From: Flavobacterium cupreum
GTDB taxonomy: Bacteria; Bacteroidota; Bacteroidia; Flavobacteriales; Flavobacteriaceae
Length of the DNA: 64,000 nt
Assembly: GCF_003996965.1 (NCBI RefSeq)
Contig: NZ_QWDM01000018.1
Location: forward strand, 62,001 to 126,000
Direction: 5' to 3'
Part shown: one piece after another, positions 36,471 through 45,020 of the stretch
How positions within the stretch are numbered: position 1 is the first letter of the stretch
Layout: every line of letters begins with the position of its first letter
Translations under genes and position numbers: made by a program
The notes under the pieces: model-generated
Told to the model about the DNA's origin: nothing
Databases searched by the model: none
What the model saw: the letters and a program-made list of their open reading frames with translations, nothing else

Positions 36471-37640
36471 TTATGGACGAAGTACTTTTATATAAGCGTT
36501 ATAAACATCGTCCCTAATGGAGGTGCGAAGGTAAACTTCGTTTTCGTCTTTTGTTTTATATTCAAACTGAATTAAGGCAGCGTCAGAATAATAAAACAAG
36601 GAATCATCATCCGGAAATTCAAGATTTGAAATAGGGTTGGTGGTTAATTTTGCTTCGAATGCTGTTTCACCATTATCAATGTCCAATTGAAAAAGCTTTC
36701 CCTTGCGGGTATAGCCCCAAAGATTATCGTCTTTCTCGGTAATGTATTGAACATTATCGTTTTTAAAATCCGTTTTCCAAAGCTGTGTTCCGGTTTTTGA
36801 ATCCACTGCATATAAAGAAGAAACCGTTTCGCCCTGTGCTGCAAAATATACTTTTTTGTTTTTGCTAAATATATGGTCTTTGATACTATGTTGGTTTTCC
36901 TCTATTTTAAATTGCCATAAAACGTCGAGTTTGTCAGGACTTAAAGCGTAGACTATATCCTTTTCATTGGCTATAAATATATTTTCGTCATCTGTGACAG
37001 GTTTTCCGGAGATAGCTTCCTCAAAAGTTTTTTGATTGAGCAGTTTTCCCGTACCGGCATCAAAACTGTAGAGATTAGAACCGCTTTGGGTAAAAACCTT
37101 GTTGTTAAAAAAGAGCACCGAAACCGGATTTGATGCGTCGTCTAACTTGTGGCTCCACGCCAAACTGCCGTCTTTTATGTTAAGCGCATAAATAGCACTG
37201 TTTTGACCTTGGGAAGTGATGTATAATTTTCCATTATTAATAACGGGCGTCTGGTCTTTCAGCACAATCTGATCGGTAGTATTTCCTAATCTTGATTTCC
37301 AGAAAACATCTCCGGTCATGTTATCAATCGCGAAAATTTCACCATTGATAAACGGTACATATACAACCCCATCCTGTAACGTTAACTGATTGGCGCACAT
37401 TTCGGTATGGGCATCGGTTGCTTTTATGGTCCAGCCAATTTGTTCGGACTCTAAATCAAATGAAAAAAGCGAACCATCGTAATCATAGATTAAAATTGAT
37501 GCCTCGTCTAATGGAACTTTTGCCACGGGATGAACAACCTTATTAGAGAAAACGTTGCCAGTGTTTGCTGTGGCTGGCACTTGCGCAAACGTATTGGTAA
37601 CCGTAAATGCAAATAAAAGGAGTATTAGCTTTTTTTTCAT
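36471..37640 (-). CDS. Exported PQQ-type beta-propeller protein
   Basis: 389 residues; the signal peptide ends VTNTFAQ. Repeated blade motifs of the BamB/quinoprotein type are seen: EQIGWTIKATDAH, GEIFAIDNMTGDVFWKSRLG, AIYALNIKDGSLAWSHKL, NLYSFDAGTGKLLNQKTF, SLYAVDSKTGTQLWKTDFK and KLFQLDIDNGETAFEAKL. Each is about 40-45 residues from the next. No PQQ-dehydrogenase catalytic residues can be recognised, so it is probably a binding or scaffold protein outside the cytosol. It is a single gene with no obvious partner. Confidence 0.8.
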   Translation of the reverse strand: MKKKLILLLFAFTVTNTFAQVPATANTGNVFSNKVVHPVAKVPLDEASILIYDYDGSLFSFDLESEQIGWTIKATDAHTEMCANQLTLQDGVVYVPFINGEIFAIDNMTGDVFWKSRLGNTTDQIVLKDQTPVINNGKLYITSQGQNSAIYALNIKDGSLAWSHKLDDASNPVSVLFFNNKVFTQSGSNLYSFDAGTGKLLNQKTFEEAISGKPVTDDENIFIANEKDIVYALSPDKLDVLWQFKIEENQHSIKDHIFSKNKKVYFAAQGETVSSLYAVDSKTGTQLWKTDFKNDNVQYITEKDDNLWGYTRKGKLFQLDIDNGETAFEAKLTTNPISNLEFPDDDSLFYYSDAALIQFEYKTKDENEVYLRTSIRDDVYNAYIKVLRP

Positions 37641-37836
37641 TTTTAAAATTTTGATTGGAGCATTTGATTTCTTTTTAGAACGATGAAATTAAGCCTCTTG
37701 AATTCGATAAGCAACCCAATGTCTGTGCCAAATATAGTAAATTATTATAGAGTTTTAGAAGTTATGGGCGCTTGCGTTCGTGGAAAGCTTTGTGGAATGC
37801 GGTGCGGAGGTTTGTGATTTTGTGACGTATCTTTTT

Positions 37837-37910
37837 TGACCGCAAGGTTCGCAACGTTAGAAGCGCGAAGTCCGCAAGGCTTCATGTAAGCGTTGCGGAC
37901 TTTGCGGCTG
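37837..37910. repeat. CGCAAGG / CTTTGCGG intergenic repeat
   Basis: GACCGCAAGGTTCGCAACG, GCGCGAAGTCCGCAAGGC and GCGTTGCGGACTTTGCGG form a palindromic block in the 307-base spacer between the propeller and MarR genes. Related copies are at about 39030-39120 and 39815-39950. No gene is visible. Confidence 0.55.
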
Positions 37911-37947
37911 TCGGGATTAGAATCGAAGATTTGATCCCTTACATTTT

Positions 37948-38409
37948 TTATTCAGTCTTATTGGTATCAATAAGTTTTACCATATTAGAATTGAACGAGG
38001 AAAGATTTTCGTTTAAGGAAGAAAAGAAATCAAGGTCGGCATTTTCGATCTCAATGATTGCTTTTTGCAAAACGGCTTCTCCGGTATCTGTTAGCCGAAT
38101 GGTCTTTGCCCTTGTGTCCGTTTCATGTTCCTGTCGTGTTACGAAGCCTTTTTCTTCCAGTGTTCGCAATACTTTTGAGACCATCATTCTGTCGAAATTA
38201 CTCTGGTTGGCAATGTCAATTTGCGTTACGGCATTGCTGTTTTTGGAAAGCCAGCCTAAAGCGGCTAATAATACAAATTGCGTCTGTGTCAGATCTAACG
38301 GATCTAAAACTTTCTTTTGTTTACGCTGCCAAAGCATGGTGAGCTGTCCCAGCAAATAACCCGGACTATCTTTTGGACTTTTAAAATGAAAATTAATTTC
38401 TTTAGGCAT
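37948..38409 (-). CDS. MarR-family transcriptional regulator
   Basis: 153 residues with the winged-helix core LTQTQFVLLAALGWLSKNSNAVTQIDIANQSNFDRMMVSKVLRTLEEKGFVTRQEHETDTRAKTIRLTDTGEAVL. The DxRAK wing and flanking dimer helices are typical. MarR proteins usually repress efflux or stress genes in response to phenolic ligands. No divergent partner is present; the VOC gene 142 bases upstream on the same strand is the nearest candidate target. Confidence 0.88.
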   Translation of the reverse strand: MPKEINFHFKSPKDSPGYLLGQLTMLWQRKQKKVLDPLDLTQTQFVLLAALGWLSKNSNAVTQIDIANQSNFDRMMVSKVLRTLEEKGFVTRQEHETDTRAKTIRLTDTGEAVLQKAIIEIENADLDFFSSLNENLSSFNSNMVKLIDTNKTE

Positions 38410-38551
38410 AATGATGTTGAAGCATTTGTGTCAGTATTAAATCAAAATCGTGTTTATGAATGTCAAAGATAGCCATCAGAACCTTTAGTTGCTTCGATAA
38501 TGAAATTGTTTCTTCGGGAATCTGTTTCTAAAATTAATAAACAATTTACTT

Positions 38552-38911
38552 TTATTTGGCCTCCAGAAAAGTAAGTTTATAGCCGTCCAGATCTTTCACG
38601 TGGAATGCTCTTCCGAAAGGTGTTTCTATAATTGGCCCGGTGGTGGTGACTCCGTTTACACTAAATTTCTCTTTCAGATCGTCTACGTTTTCATCAACGG
38701 CAAACCAAAGTGCTACGCCAATGCCCAGTTCTTTTCCTTCAATGGGTTCGAGTGGTGTACGAATAGCAAAACTTGCCTGTCCCTGATTGTACTTGAAAAT
38801 ACAAGCCTGCGGATTGGTGTCGCCAATCTCAAATCCTAATTTTTTTTCATAGAAGTCTTTTGATGCTTCCAGATTTTTCACTTGTAGTGATGCAAAAGTT
38901 AATGCTCTCAT
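38552..38911 (-). CDS. VOC-superfamily protein
   Basis: 119 residues, starting MRALTFASLQVKNLEASKDFYEKKLGFEIGD and ending GRAFHVKDLDGYKLTFLE. Two beta-alpha-beta-beta-beta modules fit the glyoxalase/bleomycin-resistance fold. His is replaced by Asp-Gly-Tyr at the last metal strand (LDGYKL), so metal binding may be altered. It lies upstream of the MarR gene on the same strand and may be linked to it. The substrate is unknown. Confidence 0.8.
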   Translation of the reverse strand: MRALTFASLQVKNLEASKDFYEKKLGFEIGDTNPQACIFKYNQGQASFAIRTPLEPIEGKELGIGVALWFAVDENVDDLKEKFSVNGVTTTGPIIETPFGRAFHVKDLDGYKLTFLEAK

Positions 38912-39029
38912 ATATAATAAATTTAAATTGTTGTCGCAAATATAGTATACACGACAACAATATGCAAGTCATTTTGCTTTTTTTATTTTTTTGGTTATTT
39001 TTTAACTTGCTGTATGTTATTAACCGCAA

Positions 39030-39125
39030 TGTTCGCTAAGCAAAAAAGCGCGAAGTACGCAAGGCTTAGTTTTAAAACTTTGTGAACTTTGCGTATTAAT
39101 CTTAGCGATCCTTGCGGTTAGTCTA
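39030..39125. repeat. CGCAAGG / CTTTGCG repeat, second copy
   Basis: GCGCGAAGTACGCAAGGC, then ACTTTGTGAACTTTGCG and CCTTGCGGTTA facing AACCGCAATG. It is the same palindromic family as at 37837-37910. It lies in the 352-base spacer between the divergent VOC and SRPBCC genes. Confidence 0.55.
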
Positions 39126-39263
39126 TCATTCTAAAAATGGCAATAAATGAATGTAAAATATTTCTTATATTAGTAACTAAATTTAAATAACTGGTTGTAA
39201 GTCAACTAAAAATATGTAACCGAAAGTAACGAACTGAAAAATTAATTTAAAATATTTAATAGT

Positions 39264-39722
39264 ATGAAAAAGCTACAATTCAAAATAAGTATTAATGCTC
39301 CGGTGACCACGGTATATGATCGTATGCTGGGCATTACCAACAAATCAACTTATGAGCAATGGACCGCTTTGTTCAACCCGACTTCGACCTACGAAGGAAC
39401 TTGGGACAAGGGAAATAAAATTCTGTTTATTGGAGTAGATGAGAAAGGAGAAAAGGGAGGTATGGTTTCCAGAATTGTTGAAAACATTCCGAACCAATTT
39501 GTTTCGATTCAGCATTATGGCCTTTTAAAAGCAGACAAGGAAATTACAGAAGGACCAGAAGTGGAAAAGTGGGCAAACGGATTTGAAAATTATACGTTTG
39601 AAGATAACAACAAAAGTACTGAGGTTACCGTTGACCTGGATACTACAGAAGATTTTGTAGATTATATGAACCATACTTACCCAAACGCACTGGATAAGCT
39701 GAAAGAAATTTGTGAAAAATAA
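39264..39722 (+). CDS. SRPBCC (START/AHSA1-like) domain protein
   Basis: 152 residues with the helix-grip fold pattern: KKLQFKISINAPVTTVYDRML at the start, WDKGNKILFIGVDEKGEKGGMVSRIVENIPN in the middle, FENYTFEDNNKSTEVTVDLD and the long C-terminal helix YMNHTYPNALDKLKEICE. Members bind hydrophobic ligands or act in stress responses. It is a single gene with no operon partner. The function is unknown. Confidence 0.82.
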   Translation: MKKLQFKISINAPVTTVYDRMLGITNKSTYEQWTALFNPTSTYEGTWDKGNKILFIGVDEKGEKGGMVSRIVENIPNQFVSIQHYGLLKADKEITEGPEVEKWANGFENYTFEDNNKSTEVTVDLDTTEDFVDYMNHTYPNALDKLKEICEK

Positions 39723-40157
39723 CACTTTCAGGAAGATCTTAAAAAGGCTCTATGAGTTGTTGTGATGAAAATGTTGAGGAAAAGCATATATAAATAAACA
39801 CACCACTAATTTTTTACCGCAAAGCACGCAAAGATTTTTATCTAACATGCGATTATAACGCAAAGTTCGCAAAGCTAATTCAATAGAACGCTTTGCGAAC
39901 TTTGTATTTTATAAAAGCGCGAGTAAAAAACTTAGCGTTCTCTGGGGTAATTTTTTTCTACTCTCCAGAGAGTTTTGGGATTGATCCCCATGATCCCTAA
40001 ACTTTCCACAAAAAATTTGTATTTTCTTAAGGAGCTTCTTTGTGGGCAGTCAGAGATTACAATCGAACATTTATCGCAATTCTGATTCTGTAGCAATACA
40101 AAAAAAGTTAACTGCAGGTGTAAAAAAATGAGGATTAGCTTTTTCTACATCTTAATT
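39723..40157. repeat. 435-base spacer with CGCAAAG repeats and GTGGGC element
   Basis: From about 39815 to 39950: CCGCAAAGCACGCAAAG, CGCAAAGTTCGCAAAGC, ACGCTTTGCGAACTTTG and AACTTAGCGTTCTC, a palindromic block like those at 37837 and 39030. At 40042-40075 GTGGGCAGTCAGAG..ACAATCGAACA is a diverged relative of the 55-nt direct repeats at 42004 and 54347. No gene is visible. Confidence 0.5.
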
Positions 40158-40514
40158 TTAATCTAAACGTTTTAAAATGAGCAATCGTAAACGTTCTTCA
40201 TGCTCATCTCCCCAATTCCCAATAGCTGAAATTACAGGAATTAGTGTTTTTCCAAAATCTGTCAGACTATATTCGACTTTAGGGGGCACGACAGGGTAAA
40301 TAATTTTTGAAACAAGTTCATGTTCCTCTAATTCCTTCAGCTGAATATTTAAAACCCTGCGTGATGCATCCGGTATTTTCCGCTGCAATTCACTTGGCCT
40401 TTTATGGCCTTCATTGATAAACCAAAGCAAACGTATCTTCCATTTGCCATAAAGCACTTCACCTATCAGGTCAAGCCCGCAGTTTAAATTGGGTATTGTT
40501 TTTCTTTCATACAT
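40158..40514 (-). CDS. HxlR-family winged-helix transcriptional regulator
   Basis: 118 residues: NCGLDLIGEVLYGKWKIRLLWFINEGHKRPSELQRKIPDASRRVLNIQLKELEEHELVSKIIYPVVPPKVEYSLTDFGKTLIP. The conserved Cys near the start and the KVEYSLTDFG wing are family hallmarks. It is divergent from an SDR/NTF2-like operon across 135 bases that contain a perfect GGAAGTA-TACTTCC palindrome, the probable operator. The same regulator-plus-SDR arrangement occurs at 31.7-33.7 kb. Confidence 0.88.
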   Translation of the reverse strand: MYERKTIPNLNCGLDLIGEVLYGKWKIRLLWFINEGHKRPSELQRKIPDASRRVLNIQLKELEEHELVSKIIYPVVPPKVEYSLTDFGKTLIPVISAIGNWGDEHEERLRLLILKRLD

Positions 40515-40596
40515 ATTACAAAAGTAATCCTATGTTCCTACATGTACAATAGGGGAATAATTTATCCCTATATGAATCGTAACTCCGTACTTGTGA

Positions 40597-40613
40597 GGAA
40601 GTAACATACTTCC
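40597..40613. promoter_or_regulatory. Palindromic operator candidate in HxlR/SDR spacer
   Basis: GGAAGTA (40597-40603), 3-base centre, TACTTCC (40607-40613): a perfect 7-bp inverted repeat. It lies 37 bases before the SDR ATG and 83 bases before the HxlR ATG, with a GTACTTGTG half-site just to the left. Likely bound by the HxlR protein; inference. Confidence 0.5.
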
Positions 40614-40649
40614 GAGATTTGTACAATAGAAAATTAAAATACATATAAC

Positions 40650-41432
40650 ATGGATTATCAAAATGAATTATCAGGGAAGGTTGCCTTAGTAACAGGAGGG
40701 ACAAAAGGAGCCGGAAGAGCAATTGCAGAAAGGCTGCTGCAAGCGGGTGCAACGGTAATTATTGCCGCAAGAAACGCACCGGAAAAAGAAAACAGCAAGC
40801 TGCATTTCATTCCGTCCGACTTGAGTAAAGCAGAAGGAACACAAAAAGTTGTCAGCGAAGTACTGTCGGCTTACGGAAGGCTTGATATTTTGGTGAACAA
40901 TCTCGGTTCTTCAACAACACCTGCCGGTGGCTTTACTGCATTATCTGATGAAGATTGGGAATCAACACTACAGGCTAATTTGCTTGCTCCGGTTCGACTG
41001 GACAGAGGGTTTTTACCTCAAATGATAGATCGAAAAAACGGAGTTATTATTCATATAGCTTCTATCCAGGGAATACTGCCACTGTATGACTCCACTTTGC
41101 CTTATGCAGCTGCAAAAGCAGGATTAAGAAACTATAGTAAAAGTTTATCGAATGAAGTTTCGCCTAAAGGTGTCCGGGTGCTGACTGTTTCTCCCGGATG
41201 GATCAATACGGGAGCATCTAAAGCCTGGCTGGCTGAGATTGCAAGAAACGCCAATAGCACTGTAGAAGAAGCACAGCAGGGTGTAATGCAAGCATTGGGC
41301 GGAATACCATACGGCAGACCTGCTGAGCCGGAAGAAGTAGCTGAATTGGTTGGTTTTCTTGTTTCTCCGAGAGCCAGTTATTTATCAGGAACTGAATATG
41401 TAATCGATGGCGGTACTGTACCGACAATTTAA
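40650..41432 (+). CDS. Short-chain dehydrogenase/reductase
   Basis: 260 residues. Cofactor loop TGGTKGAGRA (an Ala in place of the second-to-last Ile of TGxxxGIG), strand 2 ending IIAARN, ILVNNLGSS (NNLG for NNAG), Ser in HIASIQG, and Tyr/Lys in LPYAAAKAGL. The C-terminus is ASYLSGTEYVIDGG. It is close to 3-oxoacyl-ACP-reductase-like SDRs of unknown substrate. It is the first gene of an operon with an NTF2-like gene (21 bases apart), divergent from an HxlR regulator. Confidence 0.9.
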   Translation: MDYQNELSGKVALVTGGTKGAGRAIAERLLQAGATVIIAARNAPEKENSKLHFIPSDLSKAEGTQKVVSEVLSAYGRLDILVNNLGSSTTPAGGFTALSDEDWESTLQANLLAPVRLDRGFLPQMIDRKNGVIIHIASIQGILPLYDSTLPYAAAKAGLRNYSKSLSNEVSPKGVRVLTVSPGWINTGASKAWLAEIARNANSTVEEAQQGVMQALGGIPYGRPAEPEEVAELVGFLVSPRASYLSGTEYVIDGGTVPTI

Positions 41433-41453
41433 TAATCTTTAAAAATAATAACA

Positions 41454-41777
41454 ATGAACTTACCAAAAGTATTAACAGACTTGATTAAAGCACAGAACGA
41501 ATTTGACGCCGTGGCTTATGCCAATTTGTTTTCAGAAACTGCCGTAGTGTTTGACGAAGGTAAAACGCATAACGGAAGACTTGAAATAGAGCATTGGATC
41601 GATCACTCAAACAAGAATTACCAATCAGTAATGAAACCACTGGAATATACCGAAAACGGTACGACAAGCATCTTAACTGCAGAATGTTCAGGAACATTTC
41701 CGGGAAGTCCTATCGCGCTAAAATTTCACTTTGATATTGTTGATGGGCAAATTCAGCATTTAAAAGTAACAGATTAA
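41454..41777 (+). CDS. NTF2-like (SnoaL-type) small protein
   Basis: 107 residues, cone-shaped alpha+beta fold: LIKAQNEFDAVAYANLFSETAVVFDEGKTHNGRLEIEHWIDHSNK, then PLEYTENGTTSILTAECSGTFPGSPIALKFHFDIVDGQIQHLKV. The pattern of one long helix pair and a four-strand sheet ending in FDIVDGQI is typical of SnoaL/NTF2-like proteins. It is in an operon with the SDR, so may act in the same small-molecule conversion. Exact role unknown. Confidence 0.8.
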   Translation: MNLPKVLTDLIKAQNEFDAVAYANLFSETAVVFDEGKTHNGRLEIEHWIDHSNKNYQSVMKPLEYTENGTTSILTAECSGTFPGSPIALKFHFDIVDGQIQHLKVTD

Positions 41778-41973
41778 ACATAGAAGAGCGGGTGACTGTT
41801 TACGATACGTTATTTAAACGACAAAGCCATTGGAATCCAATGGCTTTATTTGTCTTCTGTGGGCAATGATAGCGTGTTCCGAAACAGCTCATCTAATCTT
41901 TATTTTAATATTTTTTCCCGGTTTTGTTCTTGATCCAATTTGGGGATCACTAATAAAAGTTGTAGAAATAAAA

Positions 41974-41999
41974 AAACTCCTTAATTTCTTAAGGAGTTT
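41974..41999 (+). terminator. Stem-loop terminator downstream of the NTF2-like gene
   Basis: AAACTCCTTAA, loop TTTC, TTAAGGAGTTT: a perfect 11-bp stem directly followed by the direct repeat at 42004. It lies almost 200 bases after the NTF2-like stop. Confidence 0.7.
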
Positions 42000-42003
42000 C
42001 TTG

Positions 42004-42058
42004 GTGGGCTGTCAGGGTTCACAGTCGAACACCTTATCCCTATTTTGAATTTTTTTGA
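42004..42058 (+). repeat. 55-nt direct repeat, left copy (att-like)
   Basis: GTGGGCTGTCAGGG, then ACAGTCGAACACCTTAT, CCTATTTT and TTTTTTGA. It matches 54347-54401 without gaps, 47 of 55 bases by my count, and both copies directly follow a hairpin. The sequence recalls the 3' part of a tRNA read backwards (acceptor and T-arm), a usual integration target, but it does not form a tRNA. A diverged third copy is at 40042. Confidence 0.6.
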
Positions 42059-42092
42059 TAACTTAAAATAGTTTTTGTGTTGATTCAAATCC

Positions 42093-42389
42093 TTATTTTT
42101 TAACCAAAGTATTTAGAAAACCTTTTTTCATCAAGACTTGGTCATAATTTGTATTAAACAATTTTCCAATTAATTTAGAGTTACTTTGGTTTATCAAGAT
42201 AACCATTCCCTAATTGAATTTTTTATCATAGGCAAGAATTAAAGAGCGTCTCCATGTATCTCCAGTTTTAAAGAAGAAAACATCTTCCTTAATTCGTTCT
42301 ATTTGAAGACCAAGTCCTATTTCTCTTAATGTATTTTTATAAAAAGTGTTTTCAAAATTTAGCATTGCTTTTGAGATTTCGCCTTCATT
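42093..42389 (-). pseudogene. Decayed C-terminal fragment of a serine hydrolase
   Basis: Minus-strand translation reads NEGEISKAMLNFENTFYKN, then FFFKTGDTWRRSLILAYDKKFN, a TAG stop, GMVILINQSNSKLIGKLF and KKGFLNTLVKK before a normal stop at 42093. The KTG motif and DKK-GMVIL-NQSN strand are the C-terminal core of beta-lactamase-fold serine hydrolases, like the intact neighbours. The catalytic SxxK half is absent and an in-frame stop breaks the rest, so it is a remnant of a sixth copy. It abuts the stop of the TPR-tailed serine hydrolase gene. Confidence 0.7.
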
Positions 42390-43848
42390 TTATAAAAGTG
42401 TTTGTAATAGTTTTTAACTCTTTTATTTTTTTATCAATTTTTGAACGATAAATTTCATCTGTACTTAATTCCATTGATTTGTTATAATTTAATATCGCAT
42501 TTTTTAAATCTTTATTTACTTCATACGCTTCTCCTAAGCTGTCAAAGGCATTATTTGATTTAGGATATTCTTCTGTGTTTAAAATAAATATGGTAATTGC
42601 ATCACTGTTTTTTTTATTCTGAGTTAAAAAAGAATATCCAATAGAATTCAATTGCTGTTCAAAATCAACATCAGAATATTTAGGATTATTTTTTAAAGTA
42701 GTAAATACTTTTTTAAAATCTGATATATTGCTTTGTGCTGTTTTGAGTAGCGATTCATAGGCCAAAGAATTATAGTCTACAATATCATTATCAACTAGAT
42801 ATGCAATATGATTAACTATATTTTCTATATCAAAACTATTTCCAATGCCATTTGCTAAAAAAATGATGCTTAAATTATCTTTAGGAAAATTTCGGTAAGC
42901 AGTAACCCGTCCACCTGAAAAACCAAATGAAATATGACCATTAACTATAGTTTCATCCCAACCTAATGCGAATTTTTTATCCGATTTTGTATATGGAAAT
43001 GTTTCCCACATTTTCTCTTTGGATTTACTATTAATCAGTTTATTATCATTGAATCGTTTATCCCAAAATATAAATTCATCCATAGAAATATTTATACCAT
43101 TACAACTATTTAGATAATTCCCATTATTAGGATAATCTATTTGCAAATGGCCTGTGTTGTAATAAGAATATAGTGGAGTCCTATTTAATATAATATCTCT
43201 GGAATCTGTAGAGAAAAAAATGTTTTTATTTGCTATTTGACTATCAAATTGATTTTTTGCAATAAATTTTTCAATGTCTTGTCCACTCAGTTTTTCAATA
43301 ATTTTCTGAAGAAGCCAAAAATTAGTTTGATTATACTCGAATTTTTCTCCTTTATTAAAACGGATAGTATCCTTAAAAACTTTTTCCTGAGCTTCATTTT
43401 CGGGTAATCGCTCATATTCAACGATATCCGGAAGTCCGGAAGAATGTGTGAGTAAATGTTTAATTTGCAAAGAATTCCAAGAATTTGGCAAGCCTTGAAT
43501 GTATTTTGAAACGAAGTCTTCTAACGATAATTTATTCTGCTCAATAAGCTGAAAAACACCAGTTGCAATAATTATTTTTGTTAAAGAATAAATCCTAAAA
43601 ATAGATTTATCAGACACAGCAACATTCTGTTCGACACTTGCTTTTCCGTAATTATTCCTGTGAATAATTTTCCTGTTTTTTACAATTGCCAGTGAAATAC
43701 CTGGAATTTCATACCTCTCTTGTATTTGAGATATGTATTGGTCAATTTCAGTATTTGATTCATTTATTATTTTAGTATTACTTTGTGCAATACAGCTTGT
43801 AAATGATTGAATTATTATGATGGATAGTAATAGAGTGAATTTTAACAT
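42385..43848 (-). CDS. Serine hydrolase (beta-lactamase fold) with C-terminal TPR-like tail
   Basis: 487 residues; the signal peptide ends TSCIAQ. Motif 1 is SLTK in FRIYSLTKIIIAT. Motif 2 is YNQ (FEYNQTNFWLL) where YSN is usual, and motif 3 is uncertain (ISFGFSGGR, without His or Lys before the GG). The last ~110 residues form helical repeats ending NNAFDSLGEAYEVNKDLKNAILNYNKSMELS, a TPR motif. Such TPR tails occur in a Bacteroidota subgroup. It is the last gene of the tandem set and its stop is followed at once by a decayed copy. The altered motif 2 means activity should not be assumed. Confidence 0.8.
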   Translation of the reverse strand: MLKFTLLLSIIIIQSFTSCIAQSNTKIINESNTEIDQYISQIQERYEIPGISLAIVKNRKIIHRNNYGKASVEQNVAVSDKSIFRIYSLTKIIIATGVFQLIEQNKLSLEDFVSKYIQGLPNSWNSLQIKHLLTHSSGLPDIVEYERLPENEAQEKVFKDTIRFNKGEKFEYNQTNFWLLQKIIEKLSGQDIEKFIAKNQFDSQIANKNIFFSTDSRDIILNRTPLYSYYNTGHLQIDYPNNGNYLNSCNGINISMDEFIFWDKRFNDNKLINSKSKEKMWETFPYTKSDKKFALGWDETIVNGHISFGFSGGRVTAYRNFPKDNLSIIFLANGIGNSFDIENIVNHIAYLVDNDIVDYNSLAYESLLKTAQSNISDFKKVFTTLKNNPKYSDVDFEQQLNSIGYSFLTQNKKNSDAITIFILNTEEYPKSNNAFDSLGEAYEVNKDLKNAILNYNKSMELSTDEIYRSKIDKKIKELKTITNTFIK

Positions 43849-43962
43849 AATTTGTTTTTGTTTTATTTAAGCATACGGTTAAACTAAAGTGCATGTTTTT
43901 CATTTTTACTCATTTTGATTGATTGAAACTATTTCTTGTTTAAGTAAGTATTTCATCGTTTA

Positions 43963-45012
43963 TTATTTTATTTCAGGCAGATTAAATTGTTTGTTGTAAA
44001 GAATACTTACTAAATTTTCTATTAAGATATTGCTGGGAATTCTTTCTCCGTTTGTACAATATGCTATAGCTATTTTGTCTTTGGGATTATAAATAAGTCG
44101 AGAATGAGAACCAAGTACATCGCCACTATGCCCAAAAAATAAATTTTCATCATATTTGAATAATGCTAATCCTCTTCCCCAATCTTCTTTTCCTATTATA
44201 GGTTTCATTAATTCTAAAGTTTCTTTTTTTAGAATCTTATATTCGAACAAACTTGTAATAAAAATGTTTAAATCCTTTGTTGTACTTGCTATATCTCCAA
44301 CACCAATTACGTTTGTGTATTCTATGTCTTTAATTTCACTCCAATTTTCAATAAATTTATAAGATTTAAATGTGTTGGTAGGATTTGATTTTATCGAAGC
44401 AAAATTCTTGAGATTAAGAGGTTTCGTTATTTTTTGAATGACTATTTTATGATACTCTTTGTTATATTTTTTTTCAAGAATCATTCGCAACAATATATAT
44501 GCGGAATTTGAATAAACAACTTTTTCATTTGGTTCAAAACTTACACCTTGCTTTTTTATTTCTTCAAAAATATCTTCTTCACTTGCTTTTTCCATAACCC
44601 AAATAGCACTATTTCTGATAGCGAAATTACCTAATCCGCTCGTGTGTTCTAATAAATTCTTTATGGTTATCTTTTTTGAATTTGGTATTTCAGGATAAAA
44701 ATCAGATAATTTAGTTTCCAAATTTAATCTGCCATCTTCAACTAATTTAAAAATTAAAATAGCCGTAATCATTTTAGTTACCGAAGCAATTTGATATTTG
44801 GTATCTTCATTGTAGTTTACATTTATCAATTTTCTTTGTCCGAAACTTCGATTGTAAACTTCTTTTCCATCTTTAAAAATGGATATACTACCAATTCCTC
44901 CATTGTTACTTTCAATATAATTTATATAATTATCAAATTTCTCTTTATCGATTTCTTGCGAAAATAGATTTCCTGAAATAAATAATAAAAAAGCGATTAA
45001 TTTTAATGTCAT
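43963..45012 (-). CDS. Secreted serine hydrolase, beta-lactamase fold
   Basis: 349 residues; signal peptide MTLKLIAFLLFISGNLFSQE. All three motifs look intact: SVTK (YQIASVTKMITAI), YSN (VVYSNSAYILL) and HSG (FFGHSGDVLGSH). It therefore looks like the standard D-aminopeptidase/esterase/class-C-like group. It follows the next gene upstream by 8 bases, so it is translated from the same mRNA. The physiological substrate is unknown; a peptide or peptidoglycan-like amide or ester is likely from the fold. Confidence 0.86.
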   Translation of the reverse strand: MTLKLIAFLLFISGNLFSQEIDKEKFDNYINYIESNNGGIGSISIFKDGKEVYNRSFGQRKLINVNYNEDTKYQIASVTKMITAILIFKLVEDGRLNLETKLSDFYPEIPNSKKITIKNLLEHTSGLGNFAIRNSAIWVMEKASEEDIFEEIKKQGVSFEPNEKVVYSNSAYILLRMILEKKYNKEYHKIVIQKITKPLNLKNFASIKSNPTNTFKSYKFIENWSEIKDIEYTNVIGVGDIASTTKDLNIFITSLFEYKILKKETLELMKPIIGKEDWGRGLALFKYDENLFFGHSGDVLGSHSRLIYNPKDKIAIAYCTNGERIPSNILIENLVSILYNKQFNLPEIK

Positions 45013-45020
45013 TTTATATG

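Noticed and set aside
41830..42048. 72-codon plus-strand open frame
   Set aside because: It runs across a terminator and the 55-nt repeat and has no recognisable product.
42004..42058. Possible tRNA gene
   Set aside because: The sequence recalls an acceptor/T-arm read backwards, but no cloverleaf can be drawn and the rest of a tRNA is absent; treated as an att-like repeat.
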